A stretch of DNA of 64,000 nt, taken from NCBI RefSeq assembly GCF_011386835.1, contig NC_088800.1, positions 59,053,439-59,117,438 on the forward strand. Direction: 5' to 3'. The notes beneath the pieces are model-generated. The model worked only from the letters and a program-made list of their open reading frames with translations, was not told the origin of the DNA and did no database searches. The translations under genes and the position numbers were made by a program. Numbering within the stretch: position 1 is the stretch's first letter; every line of letters begins with the position of its first letter. The DNA comes from Chrysemys picta bellii. Taxonomy: Eukaryota; Chordata; Testudines; Emydidae. Below, piece by piece: positions 23,346-34,335 of this stretch.

Positions 23346-24623
23346 TCCACAGGCTCTGACATCTGAAGTTATGTTACACATTTATGTTTTGTTGTTTTTC
23401 TCTTAGGGACTCTACTTCACAATGATTTCAGTGAGAGTAGTTAGATATTGAGCTCCTCCGAGGATGTCCTGGGTGCCGTCTACTCCAGTTGATTGTAGGC
23501 CCTGATCCAAAGCCCACTGAAGTCACAGGGAGTCATTCCATAGACTTGAATGCATTGTGGAACAGGTCCATAATAAACTGTGGATGCCCAGCAATTGATA
23601 GGGTTAGGGACTTCTAAGCTTTTTCCTAGGGTAGGCCACCCCCCCTTTTTTTTTTTAAATAAAACTCTGTGTATATTTATGGTGCAATACAATTAATAAA
23701 TACCACATTTCAGTACTTATTGCAAATAACCATATGTGTTTATGTAGCAAAATAAATCAAGAAACTTTGCACGAAGCATATGTTTTTTTCAAAGTATACA
23801 AATTCACTAGAGCTATTTGCTATTCATCCACTTCTTAGTTCATTCCTTAAACCCTATGCACCATTATCTTGGAGATATCTAGTACAGTGATAAGTACAAC
23901 ATCTACAGCAGTCTCCAAAAAAAAACCAAAAAAAAAACTGGAAAGGCAATTGGTCTTAAGCACTTCAGTATTCGACTCACTTGATGAGAGTGAAGTGCTG
24001 CACTTAAAGGCAGAGGTTCAGTGTTTTGTGAGCCATCTGTCAAACAAGATAACATGCCATGCTCCTCAGCTAACCCCCCCCCCATAGGTTTTTCAGAATC
24101 AGGCCCTGTCTGTTAAGGTCACTTGTTGTTCTCTTATTTTAAGTCTGAAAAATTCAACTCATATAGGAGGTTGAAGCTGCAATGATGCTGCCTGGTTTCT
24201 GGTGTGTGTATCGAATAGGAGTTCTGAGCACTGAAATTTTATTTCAGCAGAATAGTAAAAAAGGGATAAAGAAAACTGTTATAACTTTTTAAGCCATTAG
24301 TTTTATTCTCCACTCAGCAATTACTCCTGCTCCAATACAGGACACCAATCACTACAGTGTCAAGCCACATCGATGACAAGGTCCTCTTAATATATTGTCT
24401 TTGAAGTAGAAAAATTAACATTTGTTTATTTAAATAATGCTCCTGCTAAAATTCTTCCATTTCTGTTCCTATTGTGGGCAGGTCCAACTGATGAAGAAAC
24501 TTTTTAAAGGTACTTATGGGGAGTGTAGTAAATGTGGTAGAATTGAGCAGAGGATGGTGGAAAAAGAAAAAGTATTCAAAAGCTACTAGTAAGTTTCGAT
24601 GCTTCAGTTTTTGGCTTAAGATA
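23346..24623. other. Non-coding stretch, small palindrome
   Basis: About 23495-23580 contains a self-complementary block (GGCCCTGATCCAAAGCCCA, then TGGAACAGGTCCATA) like other short palindromic MITEs. T and A runs lie near 23645-23658 and 23918-23938. No gene. Confidence 0.4.
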
Positions 24624-24631
24624 CCATGAAT

Positions 24632-24959
24632 CAGGGATTGGCAAACTTTGGCATGCGGCTTGCCAGGGTAAGCACCCTGGCGGGCTGGGCTGGTTTGTTT
24701 ATCTGCCGTGTTGGCAGGTTCGGTCGATCGCAGCTCCCACTGGCTGCGATTCGCTGCTCCAGGGCAATGGGGGCGGCGGGAAGTGGCAGCCAGCACATCC
24801 CTCGCCGCTTCCTGCCACCCCCATTGGCTTGGAGCGGCGAACCGTGGCCAGTGGGAGCCGGGATTGCCTGAACCTGACAATGCGGCAAGTAAACAAACCG
24901 GCCCGGCCCGCCAGGGTGCTTACCCTGGTGAGCCGCGTGCCAAAGGTTACCGATCCCTG
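24632..24959. mobile_element. Long-palindrome hAT MITE
   Basis: A 328-bp GC-rich element that is almost one inverted repeat. It begins CAGGGATTGGCAAACTTTGG; the right end reads CAGGGATCGGTAACCTTTGG as reverse complement. The arms continue through GCACCCTGGCGGGC. TSDs CCATGAAT (24624-24631) and CCCTAAAT (24960-24967) agree at 6 of 8 positions. The interior is closely related to that of 49970-50302, although the termini differ. All ORFs inside lie on both strands and are artefacts. Confidence 0.88.
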
Positions 24960-26238
24960 CCCTAAATGATCTCAGAAAGTGCTTAGTATCCACTCTTTGA
25001 AAATTAGGCCCCTTTAAGGTGTCTGAATCTAGGTACCCAAAATGATTGATCCGTTTTGAAAATTTTGTGTTCTATCTTGGAAGAGTATTTATAGGAGGTT
25101 CAGCTGACTTTTAATTCATGCAAACAAATATCTTTAGGCAGAGTCACTGAGCATCTCTTGGGATCATGTCTGAAGACTGTATAATTCAAGTGGAAATTAT
25201 TATGCTCTGAGTCTTACACATGCTGTTGATGTAGATGATGCTGGGAAACTTTAGAAGTCCTAGGCCTGGCATTTTATAATGCTTGGCATTGCACTTTAAC
25301 TGGTAATGGAATGATTTCATAAACCGGATGTTTCTTAGTACTTCTAGTTCCTAAATAATGAACAGTTGTTTGAAAAACTGATCAATTAAGACATGATGAT
25401 GGTGTGAGTTTGGGGAATGCTGTGTGTTAATGGAAACAAGACATTACTATCAAACTGTGAATGACTCTGACTATAATACAATAATGCTAACTATACAGGG
25501 GGCTTGTTCCTCTGTTCTGGATGGTCTGTGCTAAGTGCTGAAATGGGGCAGGCTGGGGATCAGCCACCTTACCGCATTCCACTGTTTTTGCTCCTGGCTA
25601 ATCTGAACGCGTCCAATGTAAATTTAAAGCAGCCTCAGGATTTTAGAACTTAAACTCAGCTGCCTTTAAGACCTGCATACACTGCTGGCATAAAGGGGCT
25701 GTGGGAGAAAGGGGAAATAAGCTTAAGGAACTGTAATGAACACGCTGGTGATAACAACATAAAGGTCCAATCCTGCAAGTGAAATTCTAACTACCTTGCT
25801 CACTTTCAGAGATCACATCTTCTGATATTCGTACATTTAATAAAGCTGAGTTCCTTCTGCTTCATACACACAGTACCAACAACCAAGATGTGTGGACTCA
25901 AAAGCCAAACTGAATTCTTCATGAGTTCCATGAGAGTGGATGTCTCTGCCAACATGGAAGTTGTTAAAGGTCTGGGTTATTAGCTGGTAAGACAGAAGAT
26001 AAGTAGCTTACAGTCACATTGAGGAGTGGGGAATATCACCTGGGCAGCAAAGAGCTGAAGGAGGCATGTCCCCATAAATTCTTCACATGCTGCATATGAC
26101 ATTTTTAGACCTGGGTATTCTCCTTATCTCTCCCACTTCATATAAAAAAAAGTATTTAATCAAGCGCTGAACACTCTTCTCCCCTCTGCATGCTCCCACC
26201 CACCCAAGACCCCCAGACAAATAAAATGCCTAGTATTT
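24960..26238. other. Non-coding stretch
   Basis: About 24995-25080 is another short palindromic repeat (GAAAATTAGGCCCCTTTAAGG, then CCGTTTTGAAAATTTTG). The rest shows no gene or recognised repeat. Confidence 0.4.
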
Positions 26239-26480
26239 GTTAAACCAATCCAATCATACTTGAGATCACACAGGTAGTGTGCTAGGTGCTGTGCAAAGGC
26301 ATAATAAGAAACAGTCCCTGCTCCAAAGAATTTGACATATAAATGGACAAGACAGACAAAGAATGGGGAACTGAGGAACAGAGACTAAGTGCTTCTCAAA
26401 AGACTCACAGTCCAGGGGCGTCTATTACAGAACCAAGGGTTGACCCTAGATCTCCTAAGTCCTACACCATTGTTTCAGCC
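26239..26480 (-). repeat. MIR/L3-like element
   Basis: Antisense copy: 'GTGTGCTAGGTGCTGTGCAA', then 'AACAGTCCCTGCTCCAAAGA', then 'GGGGAACTGAGGAACAGAGA' and 'GACCCTAGATCTCCTAAGTC'. This is the usual order of an old SINE with an L2/L3-type 3' end, read on the minus strand. Confidence 0.7.
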
Positions 26481-29400
26481 ACAAAATCCTTCTCTTCCTC
26501 CTTCTCCTATTTAAAATCCTTCATGCACATTTCAAATGCCTATACTGCTTGTACTGTTTTTAATAAAAATCTAAATGTATTCCATCAACTCTGCAGTTTG
26601 GAGTGCACATGATTGCATTTGTACAGTATAGTCTGCAACTGCTGAATATGTCAAGGTAATAGTTTACAGTGATTTCTTCAGTTAAAATGGGCTCAACCCC
26701 CAAAAAACTACATTACATTTTTTAATTCGGTGAAAAGAGTGTAGCCCCTGGATTTTATCATTTGCCACTGTTGATTCTCTGACAATAATTGAATTTTATA
26801 CACAATATTGTATGCGTAATAACTTTGTTTATATAAAATAAACCTGTCAATATAATAGTAAGTAGCTTTTCTGTTTCTGCTGTCTATTTTTTATAATCAC
26901 TTTTATATGGGCAAATAGTTTATATGTCAGAACTCTGAATGTTTTTACAAATGCCATTTGAATTGACATTTTGGCAGATTTGCCTTTCCTTGTAACTCTA
27001 TACCCAGTTTAGAATTTTGTCCTAAAATTATTCACTTTCACCAATTTTAGATACAATTTAGTAAAGCTAATCATTAATTTTTATCATGGAAGTCAAGGCA
27101 AAACAAACAGTTGAATGGTACACTGTTTTTATTTTAAATATGTAATTACTATGCCCTTGCTGCCATACTGTAGTGATGATGGGGTTCTGAATACACATGT
27201 ATGATTGGGCTAAGAGTATTCCTAGGCAATAAAGCTATAAATAGGTCAGCATTCATATTTTTGTGTAGATTTCCTTGCTAGCTTGTATTTTAATTTCATC
27301 TATCAGTTCTGTTAACAAAACTCCATTACTTTTTTGTCAGAACCACAGAAGTCATTGATTGACAGGTAAATTATCCTATATTGGGTGTGTTTTGTGTGTG
27401 GCAAAGGGTGAATAGACCCTTTGGAATTATCTCAGTTAACCTGCATAAATTGAGGAGAGAAGTTGCATGGAACATTTCTGTCTGGGATCCTGTTTTTCAG
27501 CAACCACTTCTGCTTGGTCTCTTGTTACCAACACTCCTGCACATCTGTCTCTATGGACTGCTTGAAGGCTACTCACATTTTTGCCTTGAGTCATACAATT
27601 CAATGGGACATGAGATCAGTTGTCTAACAGAGCCCTGAAAGCTAAGTGTTATCACTTCAGCCAGTCCTTTCTCTGTGATACATCATAGTAACTGCAGAGC
27701 TGTTTCTTCTTAGTGTGTTCATGTAGCATCAACTGCTCATTGTCTTTCTGTGCCTACTATATTGATGTTGCATATGGTGTATCTAATACCAAGTGCAACA
27801 TCAGTTATTCCAATGTCACCATCTGAAGCTCAGTTAGCCAAACAGAATCATTTTTCCATACCATCTTTCAGATTACAGATCTATCAGAAAAGGTGATACC
27901 CAGAAGAAAGTGGCCAGCTAGCTTAGCAGTAGGAATAGATGGACTGGGAAGAAGCCTTGCAAGGATCTGAGGTGATTGTGCATGTACAGGCTTATGCATC
28001 CAGAGGCTTAGGCTCCTAGCATCTTGAAGGGAAAAGGGCAGAGTGCTTCAGCTTTCCTCCTCTTATCTCTGTCCCTTTGCCTCAGATTTCTCCTGCTGGA
28101 GCCAGTCCACCTTGGACAAGTTGACTGGCTTTAGCACTGACTATCCATACCCTTGATTATCCAAAGATTTCAGCTGTCCCCAGAAACCATCAAATAACCT
28201 GAGTTGTGCTGTAAAAAGCCCTTTCCTGGTCTGCTACAGGTGTAAGTGCTGAAGACTTGAAGTATTTGGCCTTGTACCATGGAGAACATATTGGGTCTCA
28301 ATTTATTTAGGTCCCATCTAATGTAAAACCTCATAACATTGCGCAGATTTAAATAAATAAAAATACTGTTTCTGGTCTCTTCAACAGAAGATGAAAAGTC
28401 TCAGAGATGAAAAGTCAATCCATGCTGCGATTTACTGTTGCACATGTCCCATTTTATAAACTCTGGTTTTGCTGTGTAATGACAAAGGGGTTGCCAATAC
28501 CAGCACTCTAACATCCGTAGGAGCCTTCAGGTTGAAGAGTCAGGGTGCGTGAAACATTTCCCCCTTACCAGTGTTTAAATGTGGGACATAGCCCACAGAA
28601 AAAAATCAACTTATTTCTCTGCCTCTTCTACCAATTAGAGTACACTTTGCAGGTGTTACATATATGTTCCAATAGTGCACTAATTTCAAAGCAACTTTGA
28701 AACTTCCAGAGTGTTGTACTACAGCAAATGGACTAGTTGTCAAGCTGTTAAAAGGATAGGGGACTAATTTCTCAACTTAAATGACATTTTTACTCATCTC
28801 ATTGTCATGGATACCTGATAGAAGCTACTGTGTACACAGTTAATGAGATAAAATCTGGGTTCCATAGGAGGGAACTAAGTCTAGAAGGAAGGCTATCCCG
28901 GGTAATGAGGAATATTCTCCTGAATCAGTATTAGCCGATCAGTAAAGCTGTAGCTGTTAGGAGATTCCCCAGTCAAAACTGTGGAAATCCATCTTTTATC
29001 AGACCAAAGTCCCCAGTGACTTAGGACTACAATGGTTTAAACTCAGCAAAGTTTTAAGTACATTCCTTGACAAAAAAATGTTTAATTAGGAGAGTTGTGG
29101 GTGTAACCAAAAACCTTAAAATGATTTTGTTGCAAAATGAGGAATTTCTGAGTGCAATATTTAGAATTAAATATAGGTAAGAAAGTATGGAAATATAGGT
29201 TGAAGGATCCCTGGGTAGCTTTAATTCTACCTTAGTCCCAGTCATGCTGTGCTTCTCTCCACGTCTAAGACCAATGTCTCAGCTTGCTGGCAGTTCAGAT
29301 GTGAGTGTCGTTGGCTAGAGATGACAAACTTTGTTCCATATGCTGTCTCATGTGCCCGTGCCCACAGATGTGACAATATCCACAAGCTGTGCATACTAAA

Positions 29401-29870
29401 GCTGGGTAGTGAGAGGGGAATAAGGGCCTAATCAAATTAAGAGCTCTGTATCTGAATGTAAAATGTATGACAGTCAAATACAGAAGCCTTTATGAGATTA
29501 GTTCAGACACTGTCAAAATGGTTGTTCATTTTAACTTGTTAATGTTAAACTCCTATGAGTTTGAAAATTCTTCTATGCGTTCCTCTCTACCACTGTTACC
29601 CATGAGCTTTGATTATAACTCAGTCTGGAGAAAGCCCATCTCTGTATTCAGACACCTGGGAGCCCCATAATCAATTGCTATTGGGCTTGGCGGACCTGAG
29701 AGCTTCATGCTGAGACTGCACAGAATGTCTAATGCCCTTTCTTTATGGCTGCCAAAGTTTTTTAAAAACTTTGTTTTTAAAACCCAAGTAATTCCCTGCT
29801 CCAGAACTATGATGAGAAACCCAAAGGAGCTTCAGAGAGGTAACAGCTAAGGTGTTATCCTGGCTAGAGC
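26481..29870. other. Long non-coding stretch
   Basis: No gene, RNA or mobile element was confidently recognised in about 3.4 kb. The open frames are all short and without domain signatures. 26640-27110 is A/T-rich and repeat-poor. Confidence 0.4.
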
Positions 29871-29878
29871 CCTTAGAT

Positions 29879-30093
29879 CGGGGGTCTCAAACTGGGGGTA
29901 GAAACCTCAGGAGTCACAAGGTTATTACAGGGAGGGGTGGTCACGAGCTGTCAGTCTCCATCCAGCTTTGCATCCAGCATTTATAATATATACAATAAAT
30001 ATATTAAAAAGTGTTTTAATTTATAAAGGGGGGTCTCACTCAGAGGTTAGCTGTGTGAAAGGGATCACCAGTACAAAAGTTTGAGAATCACGG
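29879..30093. mobile_element. Non-autonomous hAT element
   Basis: A 215-bp unit with a perfect 8-bp TSD CCTTAGAT at 29871-29878 and 30094-30101. The left end CGGGGGTCTCAAACTG pairs with the right end CCGTGATTCTCAAACTT (reverse complement). The 'TCTCAAACT' end motif plus 8-bp TSD fits the hAT superfamily. Non-coding. Confidence 0.88.
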
Positions 30094-31035
30094 CCTTAGA
30101 TGGTGAAGAGAAGCTAGTAAAGCAGTCAGGAAATTCAGCATGTCTGAGATGCTGTAAATTATTTGGGCTGTGCAATAGCCAGGAGGGATTGCCAAGTGGC
30201 TGATCTCACATTCACCCCCATGACCCTTTTGTACACCTCCATTAGCTGCCTTCTTCACTCCTTCCCTTTTGCAGGCAGATGTCCTTGTTCTTCCTAACCA
30301 CTCTAGCCCTCTTCTCTATCTCTAGTGGAATGTCTTCTCCCCTTCCCTCCCTCACTACTTTCTTTTTGTCTTTTCTGGCTACTTTATTTGGTCTTCCAAT
30401 CCTTTCTAGTTGCTGCTCTTTTCCCCTATTCCCTTCCCTGCTTCACTGTCTCTTCATTGGATTTCTCTCTGCTCCTTCTCTTGCCTAGTTAGCTGCCTGT
30501 AGCCTACCAGATGTCTCTTTCTGTCTTTCTTGGTAGCCTTGATTCTTCTTTCACTTGTTCATTCCCCAATTTCTCTGTCTTTGCTAGTAACCTCCCCATC
30601 TGCTCACTTCCACCTCAACCTCTGCCTGAAATGTTGGTTGCTCCACATCCAATTTCAGCAGCTCTTCAGGTGACCAGGTGTCAGTTTCCCTCTTCCGGCT
30701 CTGAGTCCGTTGCATCAGAGACTGGGACTCTAGAGCTGCCTCTACCTTCGTTTGAACAAATGATGCAATATCTGAAATTGGTCTTATGCTTTCAGATTAA
30801 ATCACATTTAATTGAAATAAAGCAATTGCTGGAAATCTCATTGCTTGGATCTCTTGAAACTGGTCTGGACAGAGCACTAGAAACCAGACTGTAGGCAGTA
30901 ATGCAACACTGGACAGGTGAAGGGAAGTAGATGGCCTGTATGATGAGATCTTTTTGTTTGTTTTTTTTATGGATCCTGTCACAAGAGTGCAAGTTCAAAA
31001 TCTGTCAAGTGACACACACAGATGGGATGACAACA

Positions 31036-31073
<38 letters not shown>

Positions 31074-31794
31074 CTGTCTTTGAGTAAGGATCTTTGCTAA
31101 TGGTTCTGACAGTGTATTATTGCCCTGTGATCTCTTCAGAAAACGCAAGTGCAATAGGCAGATTCCCTACTCTCTTGTTTACCAGTTGGAGATGAATTTG
31201 AATTGGAGGAAACAGCGTGTCTCTAACAGAAGCCATTCTGGGAAATCTATTAGCTTCATTTACTGTAGTTTCCATTGCTGTTGTTTCTGGATGTCTGAGC
31301 AGACTTGCTGAACTTCTGCTTCTGCAACTGCTTTATCGATTCCTCCCGCCCCCAAGCCTCTTCTGGTGGATGTGATACTTTGTGGGGGACTCTAAATTTC
31401 TACATTTGAGACCGGTCTCTGATTTTCAGGAGATTATCAGGACAAACTCAAATTTGTGTGAATGCAGTGTGCGCGCATGAGATCAGCAAAATTATTAACT
31501 CCATCTGTGCCCAATCTTAGACAGAGATGGAGGGAGTGATTCAGGGAATCTAGGGAGTGAAGGAAAGGTTGTAGGGGAGAGATAGCTGTATGACCCAGAA
31601 TCTTAAAACTGGTACTGTTTGAGGGTGTAGAAAGCAAAACAGAAGGTAGGTGTATGTGTTTATACACTTTTGAAACCTGTCATTTAGGATCAGTGCCCGT
31701 CTATGCGAGGTTATGTTCCTGTTTCTGTTAACTCTTGTCCCTCCTCTCCTAATTCTTTCCTTGTGTTTCTATACCTATCTGTTCTGTGTTCTCC
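30094..31794. other. Non-coding stretch
   Basis: Pyrimidine-rich from about 30240 to 30640, which creates ORFs without domains. It contains the (GT)n listed separately. No gene recognised. Confidence 0.4.
31038..31069. repeat. (GT)n microsatellite
   Basis: Sixteen uninterrupted GT units. Confidence 0.97.
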
Positions 31795-31915
31795 GTATTT
31801 TGACTTTAAGCTCTTTGGGGCAGATAGTCTTTTGTGGTTTTGCAGTGCCTAGAGCAATGGAGACCTTTTTGGAAGCCCTGAAGTATTACCAGAATGTAAC
31901 TAGTAAATAAAAATA
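31795..31915 (+). repeat. L2/L3-like LINE 3' tail
   Basis: Sense text 'TTTAAGCTCTTTGGGGCAGA', then 'CAGTGCCTAGAGCAATGGAG' and a final 'AGTAAATAAAAATAAGAG'. This is the common sauropsid old LINE/SINE 3' end that follows the pattern '..AAGCTCTTTGGGGCAGGGAC..'. Confidence 0.65.
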
Positions 31916-31948
31916 AGAGTTTTTGGCTGACACATTTTGTTTCTCTAA

Positions 31949-32233
31949 GGCTTGGTCTACACTACCCCCCTAATTCGAACTAAGGTACGCAACTTCAGCT
32001 ACGTGAATAACGTAGCTGAAGTCGAAGTACCTTAGTTCGAACTTACCTTGGTCCACACTCGGCAGGCAGGCTCCCCCGTCGACTCCGCGGTACTCCTCTC
32101 GCCGAGCTGGAGTACCGCAGTCGACGGCGAGCACTTCCGGGTTCGACTTATCGCGTCCAGACTAGACGCGATAAGTCGAACCCAGAAGTTCGATTTCCAG
32201 CCGTTGAACTAGCGGGTAAGTGTAGCCAAGCCC
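31949..32233 (+). mobile_element. Harbinger-type MITE made of three stem-loops
   Basis: A 285-bp element. TSD TAA at 31946-31948 and 32234-32236. TIRs GGCTTGGTCTACACT and, at the right as reverse complement, GGGCTTGGCTACACT. The inside consists of three successive hairpins: about 31972-32042 (arms start TTCGAACTAAGGTAC), about 32078-32124 (TCGACTCCGCGGTACTCC) and about 32139-32183 (GGGTTCGACTTATCGCGTC). The last has a perfect 19-bp stem. It has no coding capacity; mobility would depend on an autonomous Harbinger transposase such as the one at 39.2 kb. A related copy in the opposite orientation lies at 53729-54006. Confidence 0.9.
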
Positions 32234-32454
32234 TAAGTGTTTATGCTAATTTAGGCCCCAATTCAACAAGGCACTAAGGGACGTGCCTAACTTTCAGCAC
32301 CCGAGTAGTCCTATTGACTTCAGTGGAACTACTTTAGGTGTTTAAAGATGAGTATGCGCTTAATTACCTTGAAAAAGTGAGACTTGTATCAGATATTGAA
32401 TAGATATTTCTAAGAGCATTGATACCTTGAAAACCGACTCATTTTCTTTGAAGT
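32234..32454. repeat. Short palindromic repeat plus spacer
   Basis: 32252-32365 begins GGCCCCAATTCAACAAGGCA and is self-complementary around 'GTCCTATTGACTTCAGTGGAA'. It has the same texture as 1228-1390 and 47700-47790. The rest is unassigned. Confidence 0.45.
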
Positions 32455-33040
32455 GTAATTTGTGATACAGCATGGCCAGAGGACAGCAGGAGAGGGTTAG
32501 AAGGGAGCCTTATTCCCTGTAGAGGGAAGAAAGTTTGCTATAGATTAATTAGAGCACCTGAAGTCAATTAGAGCACCTGAAGTCAGTCACCTGATAAAAA
32601 AACCCTGCTTCAATCAGACAAGGAAAGGAGTTGGAGCAGAGAGGATTGGTGTTGGAGCAGAGAGCAGTTTGGAGAGAAGCAGAGGAAAGTTTGGAGAAGT
32701 GCTGAGGTGGGCTAAGAAGACCAAGACCCTAGGTAAAGGGACACCTGGCTTGTGCAGAGGGAGAGCAGGAAGCCCCCCCACAAGCTGAAGGGCAGGAGAG
32801 GGAAGTAGCCCAGGGGAAGGAACCGCTAGATCAAGTGGTTTACCACTTATCCCTAGGGCCCCTGGGCTGGGACCCGGAGTAGAGGGCAGACCCGGGTCCC
32901 TCCCTCTCCACTCCCCGCCTCTAGGACACTAGTGGGGCAGTTAATATTCCAGTTCAGGGGCAAGAAATGGTGCCCTGAACCCCCCCAGAAGAGAAAGCGC
33001 AAGACCCATCATAGTAGTGCCAGCAATTTGCCACAAATTA
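32455..33040. repeat. Unclassified interspersed repeat, LTR-like
   Basis: The composition changes sharply to purine-rich blocks (GGAGCAGAGAG, AGAGGAAAGTTTGGAGAAG). A 19-bp tandem duplication AATTAGAGCACCTGAAGTC lies at 32547-32565 and 32566-32584, followed by an A/T box 'GATAAAAAAACC' like a weak TATA box. The layout would suit a degraded solo LTR, but TG..CA ends and a TSD were not found. Confidence 0.35.
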
Positions 33041-33520
33041 TAGTCTCAAAAGTATCTTCTGACCCCTTACATCTGCTCCCAATGTGTTTTCTGAGTCATA
33101 TCTGCCCTCTTTAAGTGAGCTATCAATGAGCATGTGAAAATAGCTATTGTGTCAACTCTGGACTAAAACTGGGAAAATAGTACAAAATCCTTTCTGCAAA
33201 TACAGAGACATGCTTTTAATTAATTAGCTTTTGCCATTCTCTTGTTTTTCTCACTTTGCAAATGTTTACGTAATATAGTTTAGTGGTACAAATGTTTGGA
33301 GAGGTATTTGGTAAACTTTACATTTGCATATTTGTATATTAGCATTGGAGGGGCTCTCATACTCCGGACATCCGGGGATAGACATTCTACCATAATTCGA
33401 CCTACTCCATAGCTATTGAAAAACAAGGGGGAAATTTTTGCAAATATTTGATTGAAAAGTTTTCCCCCTTTTGTCAACATTTTGAAAAATTTCAGCCCAC
33501 TCTAGAAACTATTTAGCGTA
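33041..33520. other. Non-coding stretch, no gene seen
   Basis: Nothing recognised. Confidence 0.4.
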
Positions 33521-33831
33521 TGTGTACATGGCACACTAAGCCAGAGTCTGTGGGACCTGGGGGGGACTCTGTTTTCAAGCCTTTGCTTGAGCATCCACAC
33601 GGTATTGTTAACCTGGGTTGACAATGGCTGGCCTTGGTTCTCACTGCTGTGCTAACACATCCATACTGCACTACAGAGACCTTCTGACTCAAGCTGAGGC
33701 TTGAGTGACATTACCATTAGAAAATGACAGGGCAGAACTTGGGCTCTGACTCACCTGCCTATCAGTAACCTAGGACTGAGTCAAACTGATTGATTTATGT
33801 GTGGACAGAAGGGGGGTTTGGGGTCAAAGCT
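33521..33831. repeat. Diverged MITE-like sequence
   Basis: It contains words typical of the neighbouring Harbinger-type MITE (TAACCTGGGTTGACAATGG, ACTGCACTACAG, GACTCAAGCTGAGGC) but no clear TIRs. It may be a decayed copy of the element that follows. Confidence 0.4.
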
Positions 33832-33839
33832 CAGGCTTA

Positions 33840-34331
33840 GGGTTTGTCTACACTGCACTGTAAGACCAGGGTTAGTAGAATTTGAGTTAGCAGATCCTGG
33901 GTTTGTTAACCTAGGGCTTGACTGTCTACACTCATTTGTAACCCCTGTTAGGAATGATTGAATCTTGGGTCCTACCCTGGGGCTCCAGTGTCTACACTGC
34001 AGTATGCGGGCCAGGTCCAACCACCCATATCCCAGACTTCCTAGTGCTCTCCCAAAATGTGGCTGCTCTAGCCCTTTGCTCATGGTGCAGTGTGGGAAAA
34101 ATTGACTGTCCAGAGAACAAAGAAAGTCAGCCCGTGGAAGACTTTTGATAGACTCCCAGATCATGGGTCTAGTGGGGCTGCATCTACACTGCAAAGGAAT
34201 AAGGGCTTGACTCAGGTGTGGAGACCCTGGATCTGAGCACTGGCTTAGTGCAATTTGTGTGTAGATGGAAGGGCCGTTAGGCTTGAGCCTGAGTTTGAAC
34301 TCTGGGCTTATGTTGCAGTGTGAACATACCC
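33840..34331. mobile_element. Harbinger-type MITE, ~490 bp
   Basis: Termini GGGTTTGTCTACACTGCA and, at the right as reverse complement, GGGTATGTTCACACTGCA. The flanking triplets are TTA and GTA (a degraded 3-bp TSD). Internal copies of TCTACACTGCA occur at 33993 and 34181. A 270-codon minus-strand ORF crosses the element; it has no domain and is taken as chance. Confidence 0.75.
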
Positions 34332-34335
34332 GTAG

